DNA of 64,000 bases from Actinopolyspora erythraea (GTDB lineage Bacteria > Actinomycetota > Actinomycetes > Mycobacteriales > Pseudonocardiaceae): contig NZ_CP022752.1 in assembly GCF_002263515.1 (NCBI RefSeq), positions 5,022,001-5,086,000 of the forward strand, in the 5' to 3' direction. How positions within the stretch are numbered: position 1 is the stretch's first letter; each line of letters begins with the position of its first letter. Under the pieces are notes generated by a model that searched no databases, had not been told where the DNA came from, and saw only the letters and a list, made by a program, of their open reading frames with translations. Shown here piece by piece: positions 17,615 through 25,921 of the stretch. The position numbers were made by a program, and so were the translations under genes.

Positions 17615-18076
17615 TCAGCTGCGGTAGAAGTCGGTGATCCCGGCTCCGGGCCGCCAGGTGCGGATGAGCAGCCGGTCCTCGACCACGCTGGTGCGGGTGA
17701 TCTCGTGCGGCTCCCACCGGAACATGTGGAAGGTGCCGGGCTCGTGCTGGATCTCGACGCCGTAGGCGCGCAGCTCCTCGTCGTCGAGGACCTCCACGGC
17801 ACGCCCGGAGACCTTCACGTCCCCCTCGGTCATGTCGCCTGGGTGGGCGTGCAGCGCGGCGCGCGGGTCACGCCGCAGGTCGAGTGCCTTCAGCGCACGT
17901 GGCATCGAGCCCATGACGAGGTCACCCTCGCGGAACTGCACCTCGGTGCCGCTGACCCGGGGTGATCCGTCTCCGCGCAGTGTCGCCAGGACGTGGTGTT
18001 GATGTGCCTCGAAGCACCGCCTCGCGGCCGCCGCGAGCTCGGGGGCTTCGGTTTCGAACTGTTGCCAATCGGTCAC
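17615..18076 (-). CDS. PPOX-family (pyridoxamine 5'-phosphate oxidase-like) protein
   Basis: 153-residue split-barrel flavin- or F420-binding protein. Typical features are HHVLATLRGDGSPRVSG near residues 24-40, the strand LVMGSMPRALKALDLRRDPRAALHAH's core, in which M-x-R-A-L-K-A-L-D-L binds phosphate, then GDVKVSGRAVEV and a W-rich C-terminus with LLIRTWRPG. The start is GTG 18076 (VTDWQQFE); the open frame extends far upstream without a ribosome-binding site. Related mycobacterial proteins bind F420 or heme, but the cofactor cannot be assigned here. The gene stands alone, convergent to the dehydrogenase operon. Confidence 0.85.
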   Translation of the reverse strand: MTDWQQFETEAPELAAAARRCFEAHQHHVLATLRGDGSPRVSGTEVQFREGDLVMGSMPRALKALDLRRDPRAALHAHPGDMTEGDVKVSGRAVEVLDDEELRAYGVEIQHEPGTFHMFRWEPHEITRTSVVEDRLLIRTWRPGAGITDFYRS

Positions 18077-18224
18077 GGGGCCAACATCGCACGGACCCCC
18101 GACAAAACGGGTCGTCAACGAGCGATCGGTGTGGGTGCCCGCTCGGTGCCGCACCCGTGAGCGAACCGTCTCCGGGAACCCCGGCGGCGGAAACCACGCC
18201 GACGGACCTGCGTCGCCGGGTGGC

Positions 18225-18743
18225 TCACTCCTCCTTGCGCCTGCGCCCCCCGCGCTGCGCGGCCGCACCCGCCACGGCCTGTGCGGCGGAGTTGGAGTTC
18301 TGCCCCTCGGAGGAGGTGTGCTGGCCGGAACCGTGCGCCCCCGAGTCGGCGCCGTCGGTGGTCTCTGCGGTCTTGGCGGACTGGCCGGAAGCCCCCTCGG
18401 ACTGCTGCCCGCGGGCTTTCGAAGTCCCGTTCGAGATGGCCGAGTCGGAGCTCTGCTGGGCGGCTCGCTGCGCATCCGCTCGGCGGGAACCGCCGGAGCC
18501 GCTCTCGGACTGCTCGTTCTTCCCGGTGGCGTGCTGCTGCTCGGAACCCTGCTCTCCGCCCGCAGCGGCGGCCTTCGCCTGCTCGGTGGCCGGCTCGGCT
18601 TCCGGTGGCTGGGTGGCCGATGGGCCCTCCGGAAAGTCGAACTCGTGCGACTCGAAGTCGTGCACCTCGATCTCCGGCAGTTCGAGCTCGCTGTTGAGCT
18701 CACCGAAGATCGGTGTTCCGGGGTCGGATGTCGCCTTGCTCAC
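18225..18743 (-). CDS. Intrinsically disordered Ser/Gln/Ala-rich protein
   Basis: 172 residues of low-complexity sequence with no recognised domain. The first 45 residues are acidic and contain ELNSELELPEIEVHDFESHE followed by FDFPEG. The rest is Ser/Gly/Gln/Ala/Glu-rich, and the end is basic (RGGRRRKEE). No signal peptide or membrane segment is present. The GTG at 18743 has an excellent ribosome-binding site (GGGAGG, eight bases upstream), which is the best evidence that this is a gene. The acidic conserved-looking head and basic tail suggest a partner-binding peptide on a flexible chain, but no function is proposed. Confidence 0.6.
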   Translation of the reverse strand: MSKATSDPGTPIFGELNSELELPEIEVHDFESHEFDFPEGPSATQPPEAEPATEQAKAAAAGGEQGSEQQHATGKNEQSESGSGGSRRADAQRAAQQSSDSAISNGTSKARGQQSEGASGQSAKTAETTDGADSGAHGSGQHTSSEGQNSNSAAQAVAGAAAQRGGRRRKEE

Positions 18744-19316
18744 CGCTTCGCCCTCCCAATCACTCTCGAAGCGAGCCGGGATCCTGCCGGTGCCTCACGT
18801 CTGACGGAGATCCCGACCTGGTGTACCCGAGCGTGGGCACCGCGAATCCCCGGCGGTGACTCGCGGCCCGCGAACGGCCCGGTGACCGCCCGCGTCAACA
18901 CAACCCGGGGGTACACGATCGCCGTAGGAGAAGCCGATCAATCTCACCTGTTCGGGTGAAGTGCGTACCGGCTTCGCCCAACCGCGACCCACCAGCATTC
19001 CAGAGAAACAAAGTGGAAACAGGCGACAATTCCGAACCGTGGCAAAGGCCACTCGGCGCTTGCGAGCTTGCTCACAGCGTTGTTCCCGCACCCCAAGTCA
19101 CACCTCCCCAGACGGGGGAGTGACGCAGCATACGTAACGAGAAACCGTCCAGTATCCGGGAGCGGGCTGCGCCACGCGGACGGGTACGTCCCCGTTCGGA
19201 CGCACCCGTCCGGCCGGTCGAACGGCTCGACCTTCCGTCACCCACCGGCCGGACGCGAACGACCCGGCCACACCGCGCGCCGGAGGACCTCCGCCGACAG
19301 AACCCCCGGAGAGCGA
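18744..19316. other. Intergenic region with no recognised feature
   Basis: About 570 bp between two minus-strand genes. It must carry the promoter of the disordered-protein gene. A moderately AT-rich part lies near 19000-19035. Open frames here lack ribosome-binding sites and family resemblance. No repeat shared with the rest of the window was seen. Confidence 0.4.
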
Positions 19317-20525
19317 TCAGGGAATGTGCCGCCCCGAGACCGCCCTGGCCACCACCAACTGCTGGATCTGCTCGGTGCCCTCGAAGATGTCGTAGATCTT
19401 GGCGTCCCGGTGCATCCGCTCCACCGGGTACTCCCGGGTGTAGCCGCTGCCGCCCAGGATCTGGATGGCCCGCTCGGTGGCCCAGGTCGCCACCCGGCCC
19501 GCCTTGAGCTTGGACATCGACCCCTCTCCCGAGGTGAACGGTATCTCGTTGCGACCCATCCAGGCTGCCCGCCAGACCAGCATCCTGGCCGCGTCGATCT
19601 CGGTGCGCATGTCGGCCAGCGTGAAGGCGATCCCCTGGTTGTCGATGATGGGGCGTCCGAAGGTCTCCCGCTGCCGCGCGTACTCCAGCGCGTGCTCGTA
19701 GGCCGCCCGTGCGATCCCGATCGCCTGCGAACCGACGGTGGGGCGCGAGAGCTCGAAGGTGCGCATCGCCTGCGAGCTGGACTTGCCGCCCTCCCTGGCG
19801 CGCGCGAGCCGTTCGTCCAGCTTCTCCTTGCCCCCGAGCAGGCACCTGCCCGGGACCCGCACGTCGTCCAGGAAGACGTCGGCGGTGTGCGAGGCCCGCA
19901 GCCCGTGCTTTCGGATCTTGCTAGGCGCGGACAGCCCCGGAGTACCGGGCGGGACCACGAAGGCGGCCTGGCCGCGCGGGCCGAGCTCGGGGTCAACCAC
20001 GGCCTGCACCACGTGCACGTTGGCGATCCCACCGTTGGTCGCCCAGGCCTTGTGCCCGTTGAGCACCCACTCGTCGGTGGCCTCGTCGTAGACCGCGCGG
20101 GTGCGCATCGCGGCCACGTCCGACCCCGCCTCGGGTTCGGAGGAGCAGAACGCGGCCACCTGGGGTTCGTCGACATCGCCGTAGCACTGCGGAACCCACT
20201 CGGCGAGCTGGTCGGGAGTGCCGGAGGAGAAGATCCCGGCCACCGCGAGGGTGGTGCCGAAGATCGCCATGCCGATGCCGCCGTCGCCCCAGAACAGTTC
20301 CTCGTTGGCGATGGGCAGCGAGAGCCCGGTCTCGTCGGCCCAGAACGTCGCCAGCGTCTCGAAGCTGTAGAGGCCGACCTTGGCCGCCTCGGAGATGATC
20401 GGCCAGGGAGTCTCCTCCCGCTCGTCCCACTCCGCCGCCGCGGGGCGGATCTCCTTCTCGGCGAAGCCGTGTAACCAGTCGCGCAGTTCCTGGTGCTCTT
20501 CGGTGAGTTCCAGCGAGAAGCTCAT
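19317..20525 (-). CDS. Acyl-CoA dehydrogenase
   Basis: FAD enzyme that introduces the alpha-beta double bond in acyl-CoA, 402 residues. Domains run in the usual order: N-terminal helices (1-120), middle barrel with AAFCSSEPEAGSDVAAM and KAWATNGG (about 128-160), and C-terminal helices with YARQRETFGRPI, ILGGSGYTREYPVERMHRDAK and the catalytic Glu in IFEGTEQIQQL. The order of the two Glu motifs is that of the fadE type. An SCP2-domain gene lies 151 bp upstream on the same strand, and both are downstream of a divergent TetR gene, suggesting a small lipid or sterol degradation unit. The substrate is unknown. Confidence 0.92.
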   Translation of the reverse strand: MSFSLELTEEHQELRDWLHGFAEKEIRPAAAEWDEREETPWPIISEAAKVGLYSFETLATFWADETGLSLPIANEELFWGDGGIGMAIFGTTLAVAGIFSSGTPDQLAEWVPQCYGDVDEPQVAAFCSSEPEAGSDVAAMRTRAVYDEATDEWVLNGHKAWATNGGIANVHVVQAVVDPELGPRGQAAFVVPPGTPGLSAPSKIRKHGLRASHTADVFLDDVRVPGRCLLGGKEKLDERLARAREGGKSSSQAMRTFELSRPTVGSQAIGIARAAYEHALEYARQRETFGRPIIDNQGIAFTLADMRTEIDAARMLVWRAAWMGRNEIPFTSGEGSMSKLKAGRVATWATERAIQILGGSGYTREYPVERMHRDAKIYDIFEGTEQIQQLVVARAVSGRHIP

Positions 20526-20676
20526 TGGTGTCCTCGGGGTCGGTGATGACGGTCGTCGTACGGAACGGGCCGCTGTCGGCCCGGGGTGTGCGGCGAACCC
20601 CGCCCGTGGGGTAGGCGGTCGGCGCCGCCGTACTCGGGTGTGGCCCGGATTCGCCGTCGGACCGCGTCGCGGGCGG

Positions 20677-21270
20677 TCAGCCCTTGGGGATCTGGAAGAG
20701 CTTGGTCAGCCCGGCCGCGAAGCCCACGTCACCGGCCACCTTGAGCCTGCCCTTCATGAACAGCATGGGGGCCGAGGCGTTGCTCGAAGCGAGCTTGAGC
20801 AGGTCCACCGGGCCGAGCATGACGGTGGCCCTGGGTTCGCGCTCCGGCGTCTTGCTCACCGTGCAGGTGCCACCGGAGAGCACGCACTCGTAGCGCAGCA
20901 CCCCGGACTCGTCGGACTCGTCCCCTTCGGAGGAGCCCTCGGAGGCGGTCCCGCCGAGGTCGATGCGCCAGCGCACCACGGCCTCGGTGCTCTTGGCCTT
21001 GTCCGATCGGTAGTGCTCGCCCATACGGCGGAACAGCTCGTCGAGGATTCGCTCCGCCAGCTCGGGCCGCGCCATGACGTCGCGCAGCTGCTCGTCCGAG
21101 GCCCGGGAGATGAGCCTGGCGAACTGCTCCGGTTCCAGCGAGCTGAGATCGACGTCGGTGTCGGCGGCGGCGAGTTCGGAGGCCGCTTCCAGCAGCCCGA
21201 CGAACTCCTCCCGGCTGACCTGTTTCGGATCGGTGGTCGCCAACGCGGCGATGGGGTCGGAATCCGACAT
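20677..21270 (-). CDS. SCP2 sterol-binding domain protein
   Basis: 197 residues. The N-terminal 80 residues are acidic and helical (EFVGLLEAASELAAADTDVD, then a domain with EQFARLISRASDEQLRDVMA). The C-terminal half is an SCP2-like lipid-binding fold: VVRWRIDLGG, YECVLSGGTCTVS, PRATVMLGPVDLLKLASSNAS and MKGRLKVAGDVGFAAGL. Such domains bind fatty-acyl or sterol ligands. The ATG at 21270 is chosen for the GGAGG six bases upstream; a start at 21282 would destroy that spacing. It is divergent from a TetR regulator, with two palindromic operators between them, so it is probably derepressed by an acyl-CoA or sterol ligand. Confidence 0.88.
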   Translation of the reverse strand: MSDSDPIAALATTDPKQVSREEFVGLLEAASELAAADTDVDLSSLEPEQFARLISRASDEQLRDVMARPELAERILDELFRRMGEHYRSDKAKSTEAVVRWRIDLGGTASEGSSEGDESDESGVLRYECVLSGGTCTVSKTPEREPRATVMLGPVDLLKLASSNASAPMLFMKGRLKVAGDVGFAAGLTKLFQIPKG

Positions 21271-21282
21271 GTTGTCCTCCAT

Positions 21283-21318
21283 TATCTACTCACGAGTAAG
21301 ACTACTCCCGAGTAGATA
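21283..21318. promoter_or_regulatory. Double palindromic operator between SCP2 and TetR genes
   Basis: Two 12-bp palindromes of the form TACTC-NN-GAGTA stand at 21287-21298 (TACTCACGAGTA) and 21303-21314 (TACTCCCGAGTA), 16 bp centre to centre. The flanks TATC and GATA make the whole 36-bp block nearly palindromic. It ends 38 bp before the TetR start and begins 13 bp before the SCP2 start, so a bound regulator would block both promoters. Confidence 0.8.
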
Positions 21319-21356
21319 GACCGGCAATACAACCCCCTGATCGATACTGTTCTACC

Positions 21357-22040
21357 GTGCCAAGAGTGCAGGACGCGAGACACGACCGGACCGAGCAGTC
21401 CGGAAACCCCGCAAAACCACGGTCCAGACGTCTGCCCCGCCAGGTACGCGAGCGCCAGATCCTCGACGCCGCCGTGACCGTGTTCGCCAGGTACGGCTAC
21501 CACGAGGCGGCGATGGACGAGATCTCCGAAGTCGCGGGGATCTCCAAACCCATGATCTACGCCTACCTCGGCGCCAAGGACGAGCTCTTCGTGGCCTGCA
21601 TCCGGCGGGAGGCGAACCGGCTGATCGACTCGATCACCCAGGCGGTCGACGCGGACCTGAACCCGGACGAACAGCTCTGGCGCGGCTTGCACGCCTTCTT
21701 CGAGTACGTCAACGACAACCGAGCCAGCTGGACCGTCCTGCACCGCCAGGCGAGCGTGCAGGGACAGCCCTTCACCGCCGAGCTCTCCGAGTGGCGCGAG
21801 CGCGCGCTCAACCTGGTCGCCGGACTGCTGGCCCGCGCCGGGGGCAGCAGCGAGCAGCCGGTGCAGCTGGAGCAGATGCAACCGTTCGCGGCCGCCCTCG
21901 TGGGGGCGGGCGAGTCCATGCTGGACTGGTGGATAGACCATCCGGAGTACACCGCCGACGCGCTGTCGATGCGCCTGATGAACCTGGTCTGGATGGGGTT
22001 CGGCGACATGGTCCAGGGGCGCCGCTGGAAGCCCTCGTGA
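21357..22040 (+). CDS. TetR-family regulator
   Basis: 227 residues. The N-terminal helix-turn-helix (about residues 30-75) reads RQILDAAVTVFARYGYHEA, then MDEISEVAGISKPMIYAYLG and KDELF. The C-terminal ligand domain has WTVLHRQASV and a WWIDHPEYTADALSMRLMNLV helix. The GTG at 21357 is the first start after the operator; the ribosome-binding site is weak, so the transcript may be short-leadered. It most likely represses itself and the divergent SCP2 gene (and possibly the acyl-CoA dehydrogenase) in the absence of a lipid ligand. Confidence 0.9.
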   Translation: MPRVQDARHDRTEQSGNPAKPRSRRLPRQVRERQILDAAVTVFARYGYHEAAMDEISEVAGISKPMIYAYLGAKDELFVACIRREANRLIDSITQAVDADLNPDEQLWRGLHAFFEYVNDNRASWTVLHRQASVQGQPFTAELSEWRERALNLVAGLLARAGGSSEQPVQLEQMQPFAAALVGAGESMLDWWIDHPEYTADALSMRLMNLVWMGFGDMVQGRRWKPS

Positions 22041-22106
22041 CCGGTCCGCGGGACCGCGGCCCGATCCGCGCGGGATCGACAACGAAACGATCGAACGGAG
22101 GAAATC

Positions 22107-22742
22107 TTGCGTCTGACCCACTACGGGCACGCCTGCGTGCTCGTCGAGACCTCGGCGGCGCGGCTGCTGATCGACCCGGGCGCGTTCTCACACGACTTCG
22201 AGGCGCTGCGTGACCTGGACGCGGTGCTGCTCACCCACCAGCACCACGACCACCTGGACCTGGAACGGCTCCCGGACGTGCTGCGCAACAACCCGAACGC
22301 CCGGCTGGTCGCCGACACCGAGTCCGCCACCGCCCTGTCCGAGAAGGGGATCGAGGCCGAGACGGCCCGGCCCGGCGACGCCTTCGAGCTCGCCGGAGTG
22401 GCGATCAACGTCGTCGGCGGTCAGCACGCCGTGATCCACCCGGACATCCCCCGCATAGCCAACATCGGCTACCTGGTCGAGCACGGCGCCTTCTACCACC
22501 CCGGCGACTCCTTCCACGTCCCCGAGCAGCGGGTGGACGTGCTCGGGCTGCCCACCGGCGCGCCCTGGCTGAAGGCCTCCGAGGCGGTGGACTTCCTGCG
22601 AGCGATGCGGCCCCGCGTGGCGGTACCGATCCACGAGGCCGTGCTGTCCATGCCGCGGATGCACTACGGGCTGTTCGAACGGCTCGGCCCGGAGGGAACC
22701 ACCGTCACCGTGCTCAACCGTGGCGAACCGACCGGGGTGTGA
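22107..22742 (+). CDS. MBL-fold metallo-hydrolase (UlaG/YtnP-like)
   Basis: 211-residue metallo-beta-lactamase-fold hydrolase. The metal motif HxHxDH is HQHHDH at residues 44-49, with further ligands likely in GGQHAVIH (about 111-118), in YHPGDSFHVPE (near 132) and in VPIHEAVL (near 177). Proteins of this short class hydrolyse lactones, phosphodiesters or sulfatides. The start is TTG 22107 behind GGAGG. It lies 66 bp after the TetR gene on the same strand and may be co-transcribed with it. The substrate is not evident. Confidence 0.87.
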   Translation: MRLTHYGHACVLVETSAARLLIDPGAFSHDFEALRDLDAVLLTHQHHDHLDLERLPDVLRNNPNARLVADTESATALSEKGIEAETARPGDAFELAGVAINVVGGQHAVIHPDIPRIANIGYLVEHGAFYHPGDSFHVPEQRVDVLGLPTGAPWLKASEAVDFLRAMRPRVAVPIHEAVLSMPRMHYGLFERLGPEGTTVTVLNRGEPTGV

Positions 22743-22873
22743 CGGCCTCCTCCGGCCCGGCGTTCGGTGTCCCACGGGGCTGCGGGGCGGCTGGGCCGCT
22801 TCCCGCACCCGCGAGCGCCGGGCACGCGGCACCCGCCCGGGAGCGGCCTCGCGGCGAGCGTCGTCGCAGCCGA

Positions 22874-23626
22874 TCAGCTGGTCAGCGGGTCCGGATTCGG
22901 AACACCGCGCACCGCCAGGGCCGGATGCGGCGGCCCCGGCGGAGGCGCGACCAGTTCCGGGTAGGTCGCGGGCAGGGCGCCGTGCGAGAGCGCCAGGTCG
23001 ATCGCGTCGTGGACCGCCGCGCGGCGGGCCGGGCGGTCCAGGTCCCCGGCCGAGACGGCGAACCTGATCAGCCCCGGACCACCTCGGATCTCCCGCTCCG
23101 CCGCCGAGCGCAGCTCCCGGCAGCGAGCGGACTCACCCCGACCCCCGGAGAGGGTCCTCACCCGCGTGCGCAGCACCCGCCCGGTGCGCAGATCCCGCAA
23201 CAGCTCCGGCTCGACGCAGGCGCCGAATCCGGCCGCGCGCAGGGCCGCCAGCGTTCCCGCCGAGGTCCGGCCGCCCAGCGGCGCGAACACCTCGGAACCG
23301 AGACCGGCCGCCTCGAGAACCGCGTTCGCCGCGGTCAACCGCAACCCGGCCTCGTGGCGGGGACGGCGCCGGTCGTCGTGGAACCCACGGGTGCGAGCCG
23401 GACGGGGTGGTTCGAGACCGTGCAGCACCAGCGCGTCGCCCGAGGTGACGCGCTCGCGCAACCAGTCGGTCACGGCGGAGCCGCTCAGCAGCGGGGCGGG
23501 AACGAGCAGCGACAGCCGCACCCGCGAGCGGTCCAGCCGCGCGGCGAAGCGGGCGCAGCGGAGGAGGTCCCGCTCACCGCTCATGTCGTACAACGAGACC
23601 ACGAGCCGTGTACTCACGGTGCTCAT
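22874..23626 (-). CDS. DUF2334 / polysaccharide-deacetylase-like protein
   Basis: 250 residues resembling the DUF2334 branch of the NodB-like deacetylase fold. The pattern is LVVSLYDMSGERDLLRC at the start, then RLSLLVPAPLL, DALVLHGLEPP, EAGLRLTAANAVLEAAGLGSEVF, and a C-terminal RRAAVHDAIDLALSHG helix. The catalytic Asp-Asp of true deacetylases is not conserved in the usual place (SLYDMS), so activity is uncertain. ATG 23626 is chosen because homology begins there; the longer frame upstream covers a palindromic repeat. It is convergent with the metallo-hydrolase gene. No signal peptide was seen, so a cytoplasmic location is likely. Confidence 0.7.
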   Translation of the reverse strand: MSTVSTRLVVSLYDMSGERDLLRCARFAARLDRSRVRLSLLVPAPLLSGSAVTDWLRERVTSGDALVLHGLEPPRPARTRGFHDDRRRPRHEAGLRLTAANAVLEAAGLGSEVFAPLGGRTSAGTLAALRAAGFGACVEPELLRDLRTGRVLRTRVRTLSGGRGESARCRELRSAAEREIRGGPGLIRFAVSAGDLDRPARRAAVHDAIDLALSHGALPATYPELVAPPPGPPHPALAVRGVPNPDPLTS

Positions 23627-23781
23627 GGCGCCAGACCGGACTGTCGTGCCGGTGACCGGCTGATGAAACCGACATGACCTCCCGGGAAAACCCGCGCGGC
23701 GGGACTCGTCGAGCCAACACGCCCGGACGGTGTCCGGTTCTCGCGCTGCCGTTCGGAGCGGCTCGACCGCACCGGCGCGGC

Positions 23782-23804
23782 GTCGATTTCTCGCGAAATC
23801 GCCG
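23782..23804. repeat. TTTCTCGCGAAA palindromic repeat, copy 2
   Basis: Arms CGATTTC (23784-23790) and GAAATCG (23795-23801), loop TCGC, followed by CCGGGCCT exactly as at copy 1. It lies in the 514-bp gap upstream of the DUF2334 gene. A partial left half of element A (GGTTCTCCCGTGCGG) follows at about 23916-23931. Confidence 0.7.
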
Positions 23805-24010
23805 GGCCTCGGCATCGGAGCCGCCGGAGCACCGCTCACGGCCGAAGCCCCTGCCGCTCCCACAGCTCGCCCCCACAGGACGAACCCCGACCACCCTCGT
23901 GGTCAGCACCGCCGCCGGTTCTCCCGTGCGGTCCTCCTCGGCGCGCAGCGCCGAACACCCCCACCCACGCGGGCCGAACTCCTACCACGCCCACACCTGG
24001 CACCGCCGCG

Positions 24011-24120
24011 GGTTCTCACGGGTCGTCTCGCGAGGACGGCCTCGACGTGGCGTAGTACCTACTCGATGTCGAGGCCCCCGCAACGAGACGGCTCGTGAGG
24101 TTCCGCCACCCGCACCGCGA
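24011..24120 (+). repeat. Structured intergenic element A, copy 2
   Basis: Best-formed copy. P1 pairs 24015-24030 with 24084-24099, 16 bp with two G-U pairs and no mismatch. P2 pairs GCCTCGAC (24039-24046) with GTCGAGGC (24068-24075), entirely different bases from the other copies, and is a compensatory set. The apical loop again holds GTAG-TAC-CTAC, and the internal loop has CGAGGACG and CCCCGCAA. The tail GGTTCCGCCACCCGCACCGC follows. It ends about 20 bp before the stop of convergent purC. Confidence 0.85.
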
Positions 24121-24140
24121 GGCAAACCGAGGAAGGATTC

Positions 24141-25025
24141 TCAACCAGGCCAGTTGGTGAGATCACGTCCGGTTATCCGCTCGTACGCCTCCACATAGCG
24201 CGCCCGGGTGGCCGCCACGACCTCCTCGGGCAACGGGGGCGGCGCAGCGTCGGAGGCGCGGTCCCACCCGGACTCCGGCGAGGTCAGCCAGTCGCGCACG
24301 TACTGCTTGTCGAAGGAGGGCTGCGACCTGCCGGGCACGTACTCGTCGGTGGGCCAGTACCGCGAGGAGTCCGGGGTCAGCACCTCGTCGGCGAGCACCA
24401 GCGCGCCGTCGGCGGCGAGGCCGAACTCGAACTTGGTGTCGGCCAGGATCACCCCGCGCGTGCGGGCGTGCTCGGCGGCCCGCTCGTAGATCCGCAGCGT
24501 GGTGTCCCGCAGCCGCTCGGCGCGCTCCCGGCCGACGGTGGCGGCCACCGCCGCCAGGCTCACGTTCTCGTCGTGCTCGCCCAGTTCCGCCTTGGTGGCA
24601 GGGGTGAAGATCGGCTCCGGCAGCCGCGAGGCCTCGGTGAGGCCGTCGGGCAGCGGCACGCCGCAGACCTCGCCGGTCTCGCGGTACTCGGTCAGCCCGG
24701 AACCGCTGAGGTAGCCGCGCGCGACGCACTCGACGGGCAGCATCTCCAGTTTGCGCACCAGCAGCGCCCTGCCGCGCACCTCGTCCGGGATGCGCGGGTC
24801 CTCGGCGGCCACGAAGTGGGAGTCGACCAGATCGCCGAGCAGTTCGAACCAGAACACGCTCATGGCGGTCAGCACCCGGCCCTTGTCCGGGATCGGCGTC
24901 TCCAGCACGTGATCGTAGGCGGAGACCCGGTCGGAGGCGACCATCAGCAGGTGCTCGTCGTCCACCTCGTAGAGCTCGCGGACCTTGCCCGCTGCCACCG
25001 GACGGTATTCGGAAAGCGCGACCAC
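24141..25025 (-). CDS. purC: SAICAR synthetase (phosphoribosylaminoimidazole-succinocarboxamide synthase)
   Basis: Joins CAIR and aspartate with ATP, step eight of de novo purine synthesis. 294 residues. Signatures are [23 protein letters not shown]'s key residues G-K-V-R-x-x-Y near residue 12, [38 protein letters not shown] and the metal-binding [12 protein letters not shown]. The GTG at 25025 is chosen because the family starts here; the upstream frame has no ribosome-binding site. It is divergent from tenA, and element A copy 2 follows it. Purine genes in this window are spread as separate minus-strand units (purB, purC, purD, purA). Confidence 0.95.
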   Translation of the reverse strand: MVALSEYRPVAAGKVRELYEVDDEHLLMVASDRVSAYDHVLETPIPDKGRVLTAMSVFWFELLGDLVDSHFVAAEDPRIPDEVRGRALLVRKLEMLPVECVARGYLSGSGLTEYRETGEVCGVPLPDGLTEASRLPEPIFTPATKAELGEHDENVSLAAVAATVGRERAERLRDTTLRIYERAAEHARTRGVILADTKFEFGLAADGALVLADEVLTPDSSRYWPTDEYVPGRSQPSFDKQYVRDWLTSPESGWDRASDAAPPPLPEEVVAATRARYVEAYERITGRDLTNWPG

Positions 25026-25167
25026 GGTTCGGAATTCTGCCTCACCCGAACGGCCGACGGGCCAACGGGCCGCCGTTGCGGCAGAGTACGTGGGGGAGCG
25101 AACCAGCGCGCTCCCGCCGAGCGCGCCTGGCGGGCGGGCCGGGTACGTGACGAGCAGGAGGTCGGGC

Positions 25168-25833
25168 TTGGAGTCGACCGAACACGGCGGGGAGTTCACC
25201 GAGTGGATGCGGCGGCGCAGCGAACCGGACTTCGGGGCCGTGGTCGCCCATCCGTTCACCGACGCCCTGTTCGAGGGGGCGGTTCCCCGCGAGCGGATGC
25301 GCGGCTACCTGGTGCAGGACTACCAGTTCGTGGATCTCTTCCTCGCCCTGCTGGGGGCCGGGATGGCCAGGGCCGACCGGCACGCCTCGCGGCTGCGCAT
25401 CGCGGGCGGCGTCGCGGTGCTCACCGGTGTCGAGGACGACTACTTCCGCCGCGCCTTCGACGCGCTGGAGGTTCCCGAACGGGAGCGGAACGCGCCGGAG
25501 CGGGACGGGGCCACGGTGGCGTTCCGCGAACTGCTGGGTGACACGGCCGAGCGGGGCGGTTACGCCGACGTCCTGACCGTGCTGACCGTGGCCGAGTGGT
25601 CCTACCTGGAGTGGGCCAGTCGCGCCCCGGACCGGTTGCCGGGGGACTTCGTGCAGGCGGAGTGGATCACGCTGCACAACGGCCCCGACTTCGCCGAGTG
25701 GGTGCGCTGGCTGCGCGGCGAGCTGGACCGGGTGGCCGGGGAGCTGGACGAGCGCGAACGGGCGAGGTGCCTGCGGCTGTTCCAGCTCGCCACCCGGTAC
25801 GAGCGGGACTTCTTCGACGCGCACTGGGGTTAG
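25168..25833 (+). CDS. tenA: TenA-family aminopyrimidine aminohydrolase
   Basis: 221-residue all-helical protein of the TenA/thiaminase II family, which salvages degraded thiamine pyrimidine. Family segments are [23 protein letters not shown]'s central residues F-x-x-A-L-x-x-[21 protein letters not shown], and the C-terminal [17 protein letters not shown]. The usual active-site Cys is not obvious: the segment [13 protein letters not shown] holds the conserved Tyr/Glu region, but no CxxY motif is visible, so this may be the TenA_E subclass. The start is TTG 25168 with a perfect AGGAGG six bases upstream. It sits between purC and purB with opposite orientation. Confidence 0.78.
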   Translation: MESTEHGGEFTEWMRRRSEPDFGAVVAHPFTDALFEGAVPRERMRGYLVQDYQFVDLFLALLGAGMARADRHASRLRIAGGVAVLTGVEDDYFRRAFDALEVPERERNAPERDGATVAFRELLGDTAERGGYADVLTVLTVAEWSYLEWASRAPDRLPGDFVQAEWITLHNGPDFAEWVRWLRGELDRVAGELDERERARCLRLFQLATRYERDFFDAHWG

Positions 25834-25853
25834 GCCGCCGAGCTGCCCTGCCG

Positions 25854-25890
25854 CGCTGCCCCGCAGCGGTGGTGCGCGGCGATGCCGCGC
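25854..25890. terminator. Bidirectional terminator between tenA and purB
   Basis: Two hairpins in tandem: CGCTGC (25854-25859) with GCAGCG (25863-25868), loop CCC; then GCGCGGC (25874-25880) with GCCGCGC (25884-25890), loop GAT. They lie between the convergent stops of tenA and purB and can serve both strands. Confidence 0.65.
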
Positions 25891-25921
25891 GGAGTCACCA
25901 GCGTCCCCGGCGGAGGGCCCC

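Noticed and set aside
17314..17802. Several small open frames containing VPTRC and FSREIA-like peptides
   Set aside because: They are translations of elements A and B and of the TTTCTCGCGAAA palindrome; the peptides recur only because the DNA repeats do.
25026..25167. Possible TPP riboswitch before tenA
   Set aside because: The conserved CUGAGA and ACCUGA-like segments are absent.
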